This document shows positions 1-11,039 of a stretch of 64,000 nt of DNA, in pieces. How positions within the stretch are numbered: position 1 is the stretch's first letter; each line of letters opens with the position of its first letter. The DNA comes from Zeugodacus cucurbitae (lineage: Eukaryota; Arthropoda; Insecta; Diptera; Tephritidae). A program made the translations under genes and the position numbers. The notes beneath the pieces were generated by a model. That model worked only from the letters and a program-made list of their open reading frames with translations, was not told where the DNA came from and ran no database searches. The DNA is taken from NCBI RefSeq assembly GCF_028554725.1, contig NC_071670.1:50457501-50521500 (forward strand), read 5' to 3'.

Positions 1-92
1 TTAGTCGCGAATATAGAAATTGGGTCTCATTTTTTTAATCCGCGAATAGTGAAAACGCGAATAAAAGAAGCGCGAATAAGGAGCTTTTACTG
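1..92. mobile_element. Terminus of a pogo/Tigger-like DNA transposon, cut by window edge
   Basis: Read on the - strand, the segment begins with TA then CAGTAAAAGCTCCTTATTCG, the layout of a Tc1/mariner/pogo terminus (TA target, CAGT start). The octamer CGCGAATA occurs at 6, 41, 56 and 71; the last three are exactly 15 bp apart, so the terminus carries short direct repeats. The rest of the element lies left of the window, so no transposase is visible. The pogo-like assignment is inferred from the terminal bases only. Confidence 0.4.
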
Positions 93-94
93 TA

Positions 95-1112
95 TTTATG
101 ATATATTTATGTTGGTCGATAACTAGGGTCGAGACGAGATTCTGTCTTGTGGTACTAAGCTCTATTAATCACCAAAAGTCACTGAAAAAATTTGGTTTCT
201 TAACTGCTCTATTTATCTTTATTACCCTGACTCTCCTCGAACTACAAGCCTTACTACCATTGACAGTAAAGCTACTGCTGATATCTCAGAGTTTAAATCT
301 AATTTATCTGAAAGAACTGTACGCTATTGGACTTGAAATTTCCAAAGTTTTGATTACAAAAATTAAATTTGTATTTTAAAACTAGTTTATAATAAATTAT
401 CTAAGCTTTCGCTGTAAGAAAAAATACATGAAAAATTCTTCAAGTCGATTGTTTTCGAATGAACGAATGGACAATATATCTTTTCAATAGACAAGTTCCA
501 ATATGTATGCGTCAGAAGCTACAAAGCTACTTCGCTAATGAAAAAATGAGATTGGAAATCCAATGGAACTTATAAGTTCTAAGATTGACAAAATGTTACG
601 AGTAAGCCACCGAGGACGGTGACATAAATTCCTTCTTCTTTGGATCCTATATGTAAGTCGAATATCTTTAGTAATGAACGAAGATGAGTAGAAATATTGA
701 ATACCAAATAAAAAGAAGACAGTGTGCTATATCATATATTAGGATAATATTGATTCTTTATAAATCATTGAAAGAGAGTGCTTTGAAGAGATTCAAAACG
801 TCGGAAAACGAAAAAATACGTAATTCTTTGGAGAGAGCCATTATCGCATGATGTTTTACCACGAGGAGAAACATAAAAATTACTGATGGAGGTTCTCACG
901 AAGAACAGATTTATTGATTCTGGAAATATAGGCTTATAAAGGCTTAATAGGCTTCTAAAATAACTTTTGCATTAAAGGGCTGTTTGTTAGGTTTTTTTAG
1001 ATTTTTTTTTTCTACGACCAGTAAATAGATAGAGTTTTAGGTTTTTTTCATTTATTAACAAATATTTCGACAGTATAAATATAAATTGTAAGCTAAAATT
1101 AATTAAATTAAT
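95..1112. other. AT-rich intergenic DNA, nothing recognised
   Basis: No open frame with coding character, no known transposon protein and no obvious repeat boundary. The one 93-codon frame at 98-379 has low-complexity composition and is taken as chance. Confidence 0.6.
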
Positions 1113-1648
1113 TAGGTTATCGGAACAAAAAAAATTATTAGTGTTTTAATCTGTAAGCTTAAATGCATCGAATGCGCTACGACCAAATGAGTATACCAAA
1201 AATTGGATTTTTGATAGACATTTAAAAAACATTGCGAATTTTATTTTTTTTAGTTTTTTGATATGTATGTAATTGGCGTTGAACCGTTTAGCCGGTTATA
1301 GCTGAATCGATGAGAACGCGTCACTCCTCTCTTTCCCTCGCAGTTCGGCACCAGTTGTAGATCCCAAGTGTAACCAGGTCGGTCTCCATCTGGTCCCTCC
1401 AACGGAGTGGAGGCCTCCGTCTTTCTCGGCTACCTCCGACGGGTAGTGCATCGAAAACTTTCAAAGCTGGAGTGTTGTCCTCCATTCGGACAACATGAGA
1501 AAAACGCGTTCAAAGTTTTCAAAGTTTTCAGTTTCAGGGTTTTGGAGAGCTCCTTCTTATATCATTAAAACGACATCGGATTTCTAAAAATCACTTTACT
1601 ACCGTATTCTAGAGTGTTGAGCCTATCACATGGGATGACCCCCTTAAG
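1113..1648 (-). repeat. Repeat family C, copy 1 (TTAA/GGGGG-ended), disrupted by a LINE fragment
   Basis: Both flanks of this interval align in reverse complement with 16199-16650. The left part (1113-1258) matches 16490-16640, including the stretch around CTGTAAGCTTAAATGCAT. The right part (about 1495-1648) matches 16199-16380 and ends in GACCCCCTTAAG, the mirror of CTTAAGGGGGTC at 16199. The middle is replaced by a LINE 3' end. TTAA next to a G/C run is reminiscent of piggyBac-type target use, but no transposase is seen. Confidence 0.6.
1259..1495 (-). mobile_element. LINE 3'-end fragment (same family as 22144-22992)
   Basis: Closely resembles 22144-22380, beginning with an ATGTATGT-type tail, then ATTGGCGTT(G/C)AACCGTTTAG, and running through the region that encodes the last ~80 residues of the reverse-transcriptase protein on the - strand. 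It is truncated at about 1490 and carries several mutations. The part of repeat C expected here is missing, so this was insertion with deletion or later rearrangement. Confidence 0.75.
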
Positions 1649-1649
1649 A

Positions 1650-2460
1650 AGACCCCTTTTTAACAATATTTCGCCTGCTTTTATTCAACAACAACATACA
1701 TACATATGTGCACGTAAATATACATAAAATATCAACCAAACCAGTGAACAATAAAAACAACAGCAAATGCCAAACAAGCCGCCGACAAAGAGTGCATCCA
1801 CAAAATAACTTTGAGCGGCAGCAAGTGAATGAAGTGGAATGAAATGAAATGTAATGAAATTTGTTAAAACAAAGCAAAATATATGAAAATTGTTCAATGC
1901 AGCGTTGTGGGCGTGTCAGTGGTAGCAACGCTGTTGTTGACTGAGGGTCAAGTAGAAATTAAAAGAATCGTAAGGTTTGTTGTTGCAAACAAAAAAATGT
2001 TTGTATTTAATTGTTGACGCACAACCTTCGCCAAAGAGCATACATACAACGAATTTTAGGCGCCTGTCTGTCTGTCCTTCTGTATTTGTGGGCGTAAAAA
2101 TCATCACAATAAAAAAGCGAATGTAGCAATTAATGCAAAAGTTTTTCAGACTCTCTCTCTTAAATTGGCTATGTAATGGAATTCGCTAAATTAAAATATA
2201 CTGTACTCCAGCGAGAGGGCGCAAACACACTCAAATGCATCGTAATTGGTTCATAAATAAATACATATTTGGAGAATTAAGTGAGAGTTACACAGTATGA
2301 AACTTTAGTACTTTTTTTAGTACACATATTGAAAAGAATTTCAGAATTTATTTATGTGAGAGAAATTAGGTTTCTTAGATTTAGAAAATGTTAGAAAGAC
2401 AAAAAATTTTTAAATAAAAAAATAAAAAAATGTAATAAAACAATTATAGAAAATAAACAA
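1650..2460. other. Intergenic DNA with CAA-type simple sequence
   Basis: Slightly more complex than its surroundings, with CAACAACAACAT and ACATACATACATATG runs near 1687-1710. Small frames on the - strand (1644-1928) come from this simple sequence. No gene supported. Confidence 0.5.
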
Positions 2461-2464
2461 AATT

Positions 2465-3440
2465 GTCCAGAAATTTCGGGTTTTTAATTTCGGGATTTTA
2501 AATTCGGGATCCCGATTTTTTTTTTAATAAAATGTCCAGGCAATTTTTTCAACAATAAATCAATTTTATATTTTTAAATGTATTTTGAACTATTCACAAA
2601 AAAGTATATATGTTTGTATGCAAATCAAACTTCGCATATGTTTCACTATAACCATCTACTCGTATTCACCGTATATTGGCCCGCTAGCGGTTGTTGTGCG
2701 TGACATGAATCGTACTCACAATTGCGGCATCAGTTTGCGCTTTGTTTTTGGCGCGAAAAATTTCCAATCTAAATTCAATGATTGCGCCTCGAGAGTGTAC
2801 ATTCACACGGCCGTTGGCATTTCAATATAAAAATTCCTTTAAAACAAATGTTTAATTAGGTTTGGTTTGCAAATATTTTGTACGCTTTGAAGTAACGAAC
2901 GGAACGGCGGTGCCACTTACTCAATTGCGTTGTATTGCGCAATTTATACTTGCAAAAAGGGTAAAGCTTTTAATTGAAGTGTCCGAATTGTAATTTCATT
3001 AGGTAGTGGAATGTTTCTGTCAGCGCGAAGGTTAGAAAAATAATAGAAGAGGTTGGTATTAAATTTTCTAGTTTTGGTTTAAGGTCTATATAGTATTTTA
3101 GACCAGAAAAGAAGGATCGTTTTGACCTTTTTCATATTTTCCTTGATGTAGATGTAGACCTCAATGTAGATTATTGACCTTTAGCGAAGCTCAATCTGAG
3201 GAGCACGCGAGGTGAAGTTTGGCAAATAAGGCAAAGGCGTTTATTGTCGGTGTTTGTAAATGAATATAAGATTACATCGAAAATAAAATTAATAAAAAAA
3301 TCAAATTAACAAAAGTTAATCCCGAAATTTCGAGATCCCGAAAAACATATTTTTTACTGTGGTTTGTTTATAAAAATTTAGACTTCATTTAGAATATTTG
3401 CCACTTAACGTAAGGAGTGTCTCGAAATTTCGGGAAATAG
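2465..3440. repeat. Cluster of CGGGATCCCG / AAATTTCGGG palindrome-like motifs
   Basis: AAATTTCGGG at 2471, a second ATTTCGGGAT at about 2487 and the palindrome TCGGGATCCCGA at 2504-2515 lie at the left. TAATCCCGAAATTTCGAGAT and ATCCCGAAA lie at 3318-3342, and CTCGAAATTTCGGGAAAT at 3421. The two clusters are roughly mirror images around 0.8 kb, suggesting one degenerate inverted-repeat element. Its outer limits are not clear. Confidence 0.35.
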
Positions 3441-3859
3441 CATGTTTTGGCAATGGACCTTCAAATTCGCAGACTTCATTTGTAATATTTAACGGAAATA
3501 ATTGTTGAAATTAATATAATTGATTACAGTTCTTTTAAAAAATACTGTAAATATTAAAAAAATGTAGTTCCGAAATAATTTTTATTGCACTTGCACCTAA
3601 AAATTTTAACTTTATTTGTATTATTTGCGACAAATTATTATTGAAGATATAACGTAATCGATTAAATTTTTCTAAAACACTGTGCGTTTCGATTTCAATT
3701 CGTTTATTATCGCTAATTTTGATTGGATAATTGATCGATTCCATAGTTTAGTAAGTGCTTTTCCAACTGAATTAATCTCAGACCCGAGATTTCGAGACTG
3801 TTAAGTTCCGTCCATCAGTTGTATGTGTGTATTTATGTTTAGAGCTTCAATATATAGTT
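3441..3859. other. AT-rich intergenic DNA
   Basis: No coding or repeat structure recognised apart from one more degenerate CCCGAGATTTCGAGA motif near 3783. Confidence 0.5.
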
Positions 3860-4917
3860 GGCAAAAATCTCCATTCCACCTTTTTGTCTTTTGAATTTCG
3901 CGGCTATGTATAAAGCGCTACGGAACTCGTATCTGATAATACTATATATCTTTGAAAAGTTTTGACATAACCTACAAAACGACGCTATGCATGATTAGTT
4001 TGGATATTGCGTTCAACAGTTATAGACGTGTAAACATAGAGTCCACTAACACCGAAATTCGCGATATTTCAAAGTTTTCCTTCGTTAAAGGCACATCCGC
4101 TAGAGAAACGTTCTGTGAGATTAATGGTGTTTGGGGGGATGGTACTCTATCACTTCGAAGACCTGTGACGACGAATACTAATCAAATCATAGAAAACATA
4201 GAGTTAGACCGGCATGTGTCAACTCGTGACATCGCCCAGGAGATGGGAGTTAGTCACCAAAGTTTGGGTGCCGCATGATTTGTCGCAAAAATACCTTCTG
4301 GACCGAATCAACGCCTGCCATATGCTGCTGAACTCGACTCATTTTTGAAGCGGATGGTGACTGGTACTGAAAATGGATCACATACGGCAATATCAACTGA
4401 TGGTCGAAGACCGGTGAATCATCCCAAACAGTGGCCAAGGGATTGACTTGCAGGAAGGTTTTGCTGTGTGTTGGGTGGGTTTGAAAGGGAATCATCCGCT
4501 ATGAGCTGCTCCCATATGGCCAGACGCTTAATTCTATCATCTACTGCGAACAACTTGACCGCTTGAAGCAGGCGATCGACCAGAAGCGTCCAGAATTGGC
4601 CAACAGGAAGGGTGTAGTGTTCCACTAGGACAACGCCAGACCACACACTTCGTTGATGACTCGTCAGAAGCTACCGGAGTTCGGATGGGATGTCTTATCG
4701 CATCCACCATATATCCCGGACATAGCGCCAAGTGATTACCACCTGTTCCTGTCCATTGCGAAAGCCCTTGATGGTGATGGGGGTATTATGAAGTTGCCAT
4801 CTAGATGGAAAGAAATTATCGAACGAAACGGCGCATATTTGAGCTAAGTCCGATCACTGTAATACTCTTTATAAAGCATTGAACAAGGATCAAAAATGCG
4901 GAGGGGAGATATTTGCC
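3860..4917 (+). mobile_element. Full-length but degenerate mariner transposon
   Basis: Cut-and-paste Tc1/mariner element. Left end GGCAAAAATCTCCATTCCAC and the reverse complement of the right end (GGCAAATATCTCCCCTCCGC) form imperfect terminal inverted repeats; a TA follows at 4918-4919, and the left flank is TT, probably a decayed TA. The + strand reads as a broken transposase. An N-terminal HTH part lies around 4030-4270 (contains STRDIAQEMGVSH). The DDE part runs from about 4330 to 4845 (YCEQLDRLKQAIDQKRPELA, then DNARPHTSLMTRQKL, and near the end PPYIPDIAPSDYHLF). Frameshifts and in-frame stops (for example in place of Q just before DNARPHTS) make it inactive, and a segment after DYHLF is deleted. 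It is the same family as 62331-62992. Confidence 0.85.
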
Positions 4918-6189
4918 TACAATTTGCTTTTATTGAGTATTCCTTGGTATAGTGTCTTGAGTCGAGGTATGTCTTACCATACACAGATCAATGTTGTTGT
5001 TAATTTCATAAACTTTATTGTTCTTATTGTATGAGGATGTATTAGACGCAAAAAAAAAAGTATTTTTCAAAAAAAAAAAAAACTATTTTAATAAAACTCA
5101 AAAGCACCTGCACCTCAACTGACAAAACCAACAAATATCACAAAGACAACTTTGAATATTAACAACTTCAGCTGAAACCCCTCAAAAACAACATCGTATC
5201 TGCAATTGAGCTGAGACCCACTCAACCAGCCAACCAGCGGATTGGTGAACCGCTGCTTGGGCATCATCATTGAATTGTGGCAATTTCGAAACGATTGAAG
5301 CGGTAATAACAAAAATACGCACAAACTACGCGGACGCGAGTAGCTGCAATGTATTTCTCTCGAATAACGCTGACATACAAATATAACAGTAACAGTTTAT
5401 GCAAAAGCAATTGCAACAACAACGTGTACATGTAGTTGAGTAGCAGCAGCGGTGGTGGCGGCGGCTGACGTTGTGATGCGCTGCAACGGCACATTAGTAT
5501 TTGAGGCTGACAAGCACGTGCCAATAACAACTCCAATAATGGAGCGATATAATAAAAACAATAACAATGCGCGCAGATACATGGCAGTAGTAAACGGTGA
5601 CATGCAACAACAACAATATGTACAACCACTGCTGTTACTGCAACAATTGTCAGCCACCAATAAAATCGGCTATCGGCGGTGCAGCGTGCTCCGCCAGCCA
5701 TTTAATACCAAAATCGGGTAGGAGAGGAGGGCGAAGGCGCAGCTGGTGTGAGTGGTTGGGGATTGTGGCACTGCTCTGTCGCCAACGTCACTGTTGATTG
5801 CATTGCGATTTGTGGTTATGGTGGTTGCCAGCGAGTGCTGGTTATAAATGTTCACCCGCTGGTCGACATGGCGTATGCGTAATATTTGTAAATATATGAA
5901 TGAATGCAAGCAGTGAAATGTAGCGCAAGCTACAGTTAAGCAGTTAAGGGAGCAAGTTGTGGGGAAAATATATATATATATATATTATATTTGTGAAATA
6001 CTTGCAAAGTGTTTTTGTAAAAAATACGTGTGCAGAAATATCGTAGCTGGTTGACACAAGCAGAACTGAGAATATTCATATATATCATAAAATAAGACAT
6101 TGTTGGATTAAAGCAAATACTATCGACAAATACATAGTCAACCTGAAATTCATAACCTGAACCAATAAAATCCGTTGGGTTAAGAGCAT
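4918..6189. other. Intergenic DNA rich in CAA/CAG-type triplets
   Basis: Contains A-runs near 5050-5090 and CAACAAC/GCAGCAGCGG-type runs from 5400 to 5660. The long - strand frame over 5267-5701 is a low-complexity Leu/Cys-rich reading of these runs, with no start context or domain. Could be regulatory DNA; nothing specific is recognised. Confidence 0.5.
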
Positions 6190-6318
6190 TTGTTATGTGG
6201 GATTATTAGGGAGTCATCTACTATGCGCTGCTACCCTATAGCCAAACTCTTAGTTCGGATCCATATTGTCAACAATTGGACAGTCTGAAGGAATCAATCG
6301 TCTCGGAAGCTGGTTTCT
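6190..6318 (+). mobile_element. Mariner transposase fragment
   Basis: Translates to a mariner central block, WDY-stop-GVIYYALLPYSQTL followed by YCQQLDSLKESIV, equivalent to the region before the second catalytic Asp. No termini; both sides are lost. It abuts the G-run repeat that starts at 6339. Confidence 0.7.
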
Positions 6319-6338
6319 TCTAGCTTTTGTCAAATGTT

Positions 6339-7052
6339 GGGGGGGGGGGGGTAAGGTTAGACAACTTTTTTTTTTAATTATTTTTTTATTTTTTTTTTTC
6401 TGATCCATCAACATCTCAAGAATATTGTGTTAAAATTTTAGGTCATTCGGAGAAAAACTAACGAAGTTACAGCAGGTTGAATAACGGTACCTCCAGCTAT
6501 CTGCGCTGAGTGTACAAAACTTTGAATCGATTTTCCCAAATATTTCATTTTTAAAGTCGGTGACCAGCCTACAGAAAAAACTACTGCATCGATCGTTTTG
6601 AAATTTTCAACAAATATTCTACATATATATAGCTCTCGAATGACGTCGAGTTTTTCTAATTTTAATTACTAACAATTTTACAATAACAAATAGGTCGATT
6701 TCGGTCGATAGGTCGGTCTAAAATCGTCATTTTGGCTTGAAAATGGTACCAAAAATTTAAAAATTGAAAGATTAAAAAAAAAAACTCGACGTCAATTGAA
6801 AGATAAACTAAAGAAAGCATTTTGATTTTTTGGTTTCGGATGATCCAGTGATGCTGTAGGCTGTGATGCTGTAGGCTGGTCACCGCACAACAACTTTTTT
6901 TCGAGGTGACTGCAGAGAACGACGATAAATCCGTTATTCCTCGCTATTTTCGATAAAACTTTTTTTAAGTATCCTTCAAATGTTGTACTTTCATATAATA
7001 ATAAAATTCATGAAAAAAGGTCTTTTTTCGGCGAAACAAACCTTACCCCCCC
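6339..7052. repeat. G-run-ended foldback repeat
   Basis: The left end is a 13-G run followed by TAAGGTT. The right end is AAACCTTACCCCCCC and then TTAA, so the ends form an inverted repeat of about 15 bp. Inside, GGTGACCAGCCTACAG (about 6560) recurs inverted as CTGTAGGCTGGTCACC (about 6870-6885), next to a short tandem copy of GATGCTGTAGGCT. AACTCGACGTC near 6782 mirrors GACGTCGAGTTTTT near 6643. No protein is encoded. A non-autonomous DNA element is the best guess. Confidence 0.55.
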
Positions 7053-7056
7053 TTAA

Positions 7057-8512
7057 GCAACTAAATTTCCTCTCTACATAAAGAATTTTCTGGAGAGAAT
7101 CTCGAATTTCTAAGGGAAAAATTATGGTTCTGGTATGAATTTAGTTTTTCTAAGAAATTAGAAATGTATTTACATCCTTTGCAGTCACTTTAAGTTCCAT
7201 AAAAACCAAATTTTCAGAAAAGAAGCCTCTGCTGTCTTCCTGTAGATACATTGCAGCACATTGCAGGAAGTAATAATTCATATATTTTTGAGAATATTTT
7301 AAGAATTTTAAGCAAGCTTAGGCGAAAAAATATTTGAGTAAATTGAACGACCTACAATCAGTAATTAAATATAATTTTAAAGAACTTCTAATTCATTTCC
7401 AAATTATACCCAGTATAAATTGGTCCATTATGACTTTTCTCAAATTCAAACCGAGATTTTAACAAAAAAAAATCCGACATTAACAAGAACTTGCTTCGCC
7501 GTCGACTAACCAAAAAATCAAATAAAGCTCAACACAAAAGCACAATCATAGTTAAAGCAACAACAAACATATGCATATGTAAGTATTACATTACAGATGC
7601 ATCATCAACAACCACCGACAGGGAACGTTAGCCGTCATTGTCGTTTACAAATACGGTCAACAGGCGTACAAATATTAAGTCATTGCGTAGTGAAAGCCGT
7701 GACAACTACAACAACAAATAGTGGCATATGCCCACTTGCCACCGATTGATGTTTCATGTCGAGACCAGCCATTTAACCTCTGTAAAATTTGGTTTTACAC
7801 GCGATTGCGTTGAGCTTTCCCATTCGTAACTTCAACAGACAAGCAGAGTGAGTGCACAAAAACATACAACAACAAGCAGAGTTCAAAAACGAAGTTAACA
7901 TTAAAATAAACAAAGCGAGTTTTACAAATACTGTTATACTGTTATCGAACTGTGTTACCACTGATGGCTGGCGCTCATTGTCTACGCAACGTTTGGTTGT
8001 TAGTCATTTGTGGTGCAAAATTTCCGTACGGGTGTTACAGTTGCAGTTTACAGCCTCGTGCAAAACTCAGTTTTCATCCATTTCGTTTGATACACACCTC
8101 TTTACATGCATTTGGCTTGTGTCCTCAACTTGTTTGCTCATGTCATTTTGAATTTCATTCCCGTTTGAATTCACATCCATGGCATACTTCATGGCGCTGA
8201 AGTGTTTCAATAATTTTGCACAGGCAGCAATGAATTTGGCAGACTCTATTGGCATTGGAGTTGTGAAGCGTAAAAGTTGACGCGCAACGTGCTTCGTTCA
8301 ATGAATGGGGCTCGAAGTTTTCACTGAAGTTACTGCCGTATTAAGAGCAAAGTTGAGAGGATTTGGTTTGGGAAACTTTCGATGAACGTTACTGGATTAA
8401 AGTATTTTGTTTATATTTGGTCTGTTTTTGATTATTTTTTCTGCACAAAATTTTATTTATTTATTTAGAAATCAATTATTTTTAAGTGTAAGTGTAAGTT
8501 CATAACGCCAAA
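7057..8512. other. Intergenic DNA, no gene
   Basis: Non-repetitive by eye, with a somewhat more complex part at 7550-8340. Overlapping small frames on both strands near 7770-8255 have no coding signature. Confidence 0.5.
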
Positions 8513-8672
8513 TATACTTATGTGTCCACTTTTGTCTAAAACGGTATCGGATATAGCTCAATTATTAGAGGTCTCTCCAAATTTAAGATGAACTTGAGGT
8601 TCCAATTCGGAGGACCTTGGGGGTCCCAATATGTCATACCAACTTTTGAGAGACCCAACCATAAGTACATCA
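8513..8672 (+). repeat. Interspersed repeat family B, copy 1
   Basis: Direct match to 10440-10602: both start near CTTATGTG(T/C)CCAC(C/T)TTTGTC, share GGTTCCAATTCGGAG and GTCCCAATA(T/A)GTCATACCAA, and end at TTTGAGAGACCCAA. No coding potential and no clear tail or termini. Confidence 0.65.
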
Positions 8673-10439
8673 CACAAAAATGTCTCTTTGGTCTCAAAAT
8701 TAAGGAGTTGCCCGTATTCGTTGTTCCTAGAATGTTGCATTCTCCAGCTCTATCTAAGTTTTTAAGATTACTATGGGCCGAAGCCTTCGATTCCGGTGTT
8801 TTTTATATGGTTTAGGTTACGTCTTCGAGATGGAGTCTAGATCTCACGATATACTGAAGGTTTGAAGATTAAAGTTTGCTGTGATCTTCCTAGAAAAGCC
8901 TTTCATTTGGATCTATTTTATTAAAAACATCTGAATGTCAGTTTACATGTTGCATTCTTATTCCAGCTAGAGTATCTACACTTTCTTTCGTTGAATTATG
9001 CCGTTAACGCGAAAATGCTTTTGGGGAAAATAACACTTGTTTTTGTGTGAGTTGAGTGCGTGTGTGTCTCTCACGGTAAATGCAAATTCTCTTCAGCCAA
9101 CTTTGTTGGTGTTGTTGTTGTTGTTGCACAACTTTTGTTTGTAGTTGTTCTGGCTTGTGTCACAGTTGTTTGGCACTTTGTTTGTTGGCACACTCTGGCC
9201 GCGGCTGACATGTTTTTCCCGCTGTTGTCAACAATTTGAGCTGAACAACTTTTGGTGGCAACCAGTGAGACACAGGAGTCAGCAACTCCTGCGGTGACGG
9301 GATATTGATAGCAAAAATGCCATTGTTGTTTGCTATTGTGCCTACCTGCATAACTTCAATCGAATCTATTTTTTTTCCTTTTTTGCAGTGTCGCCATATT
9401 TTTGTTTGATTGGTCATAGCTGATGTTTGTGTAATTTTTTTTTTGGACGGCTTTCTGTCGACGTGTTTGCTTGCATTTGTGCGTATATTTATTGTATAAT
9501 ATATTATATATTGTTTTCAGAAATTTCTGTTGCATTTTGACCGCAAATATTGAACAAGGAAAAAACCAGTGAAACTGATAATACAACAATAATATTTTTA
9601 AAGCATTGAAATTACTACTAAAATTGTTTCTTTCTAAATTTGGAGCTTCATCAAGTTCATGCATAGCTTAGTATTTTCTTGATTTGGATCGGAAGCAAAC
9701 TAAATTTGTTCATTTCAAGTTCCCAGCAATAATTCAGTGTATTCCAGAAATCTCGATGGAGATTTCGGTATCTGTCTTAAGTATATAAACCCCTTTATAG
9801 ACTATTTTTGGAGTAACAGAACATTAATGAGCTACGTAATTGACAACTAGAGAAGGGCAGATCTTGCTGAAAGAAGTTTACAAGCTTTCTATTTTATTCA
9901 AGGCAATCAATTATAGAACTAATGAAGTTTACGGGGTCCATTGTAGTTTCTACGTAGTTTTTCAGAACAAGACTTACATGTAACTGAAATCTGAACAATA
10001 ATTCGATTCGATTCTGCTTCAAAAATTAGTTCGAAGAATTCTATGAAGCTATTGAGATGAAGTCGTGAAGCCAGCGTGAAATTCTTTGGTTTGAATGAGA
10101 TATGATAAAAGAAAGTTGTTTTAAAAGCCTTTTATATTTACGGAACCTAGCGTAGGTGAAGTCTTACAAATTGGTCACTGGTGCTGAAAATCAGTCAGGC
10201 ATTTCATTTTAGAAAACAAGGATATTGTTTCATATGAGAAGGAAGACCACGCATGACACAAGCAACCTCTTAGCATAACCAGTGAAATCTACCCATCCAA
10301 CACACTTCTGCCTATGATCCCAACGACAGCTCTTGGTCCCGCAGTTAGATGATTCCGTTAGTCTTTAATTTCCAAATAAAGTTTGATAACCGTTACAAAA
10401 ACAATAATACAAACAACAACAACATAGAACCTAAGGTCA
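8673..10439. other. Intergenic DNA with TTG/CAA simple sequence
   Basis: A GTTGTTGTTGTTGTTGCAC run lies near 9110-9130. Small - strand frames at 9160-9664 show no recognisable domain. At about 10170-10200 one frame reads LVTGAENQSG, faintly like the mariner MVTGDEKW motif, too weak to call. Confidence 0.45.
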
Positions 10440-10602
10440 AAATATTCTTATGTGCCCACCTTTGTCCTAATGGTATCGGGCTAAATTATAAGAGCTTTTC
10501 ACAAATTTAATATGACCTTCAGGTTCCAATTCGGAGTACCTTGGTCCGAGGGTCCCAATAAGTCATACCAATTTTGAGAGACCCAAGGCAGATACCCTAT
10601 AA
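10440..10602 (+). repeat. Interspersed repeat family B, copy 2
   Basis: Same orientation as the copy at 8513, about 1.9 kb away, with scattered substitutions and a small insertion in the GGACCTTGG region. The function and class of the family are unknown. Confidence 0.65.
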
Positions 10603-11039
10603 GATCTTATAGTATGCATCCGACAAAAAGATTAATATACCGTCGAATCCGTTTCAACAGTAGTCCTGCAAGAATACCATCTTGAAATATGATGTTCAAA
10701 AACATCAAATTCAACATTCAAAAAACATCCACTGATCATGTAAAAATTATAGCCGGATGTCTCTATATATAATAAATATAAGCTTTTATATATATTGGCT
10801 GAGAAATGTCACTTATTAAAGTTATCAGATTTTCTAAAAGAGATAGGAATATATGTAAGGAACTTATAATACCTTATAGCTATAGGGAGAGGGAGAAAGA
10901 TAGATAGAGATAGGAGAAAGAGAGAGACCACTTATCAGTATACCTAAATTTAGCAGCCTCAACTATATTCTTTAAGAATTAATTGCAATGACACTACACA
11001 ACAGCGCAGTTTCTTCAAGTATTCTTCAAATTTATAGAT
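10603..11039. other. AT-rich intergenic DNA with GA-rich tract
   Basis: A polypurine GAGA-type tract lies at about 10885-10928. GAGA tracts bind Trl-type factors in flies, but no further support is visible here. Confidence 0.4.

Noticed and set aside
5267..5701. 144-codon - strand frame, Leu/Cys/Val-rich
   Set aside because: Arises from CAA/CAG-type simple sequence; other frames over the same DNA are equally open, and no domain is present.
10170..10260. Possible mariner MVTGDEKW-like trace (LVTGAENQSG)
   Set aside because: Only one short weak match, without the following KRKRSW or any other mariner block.
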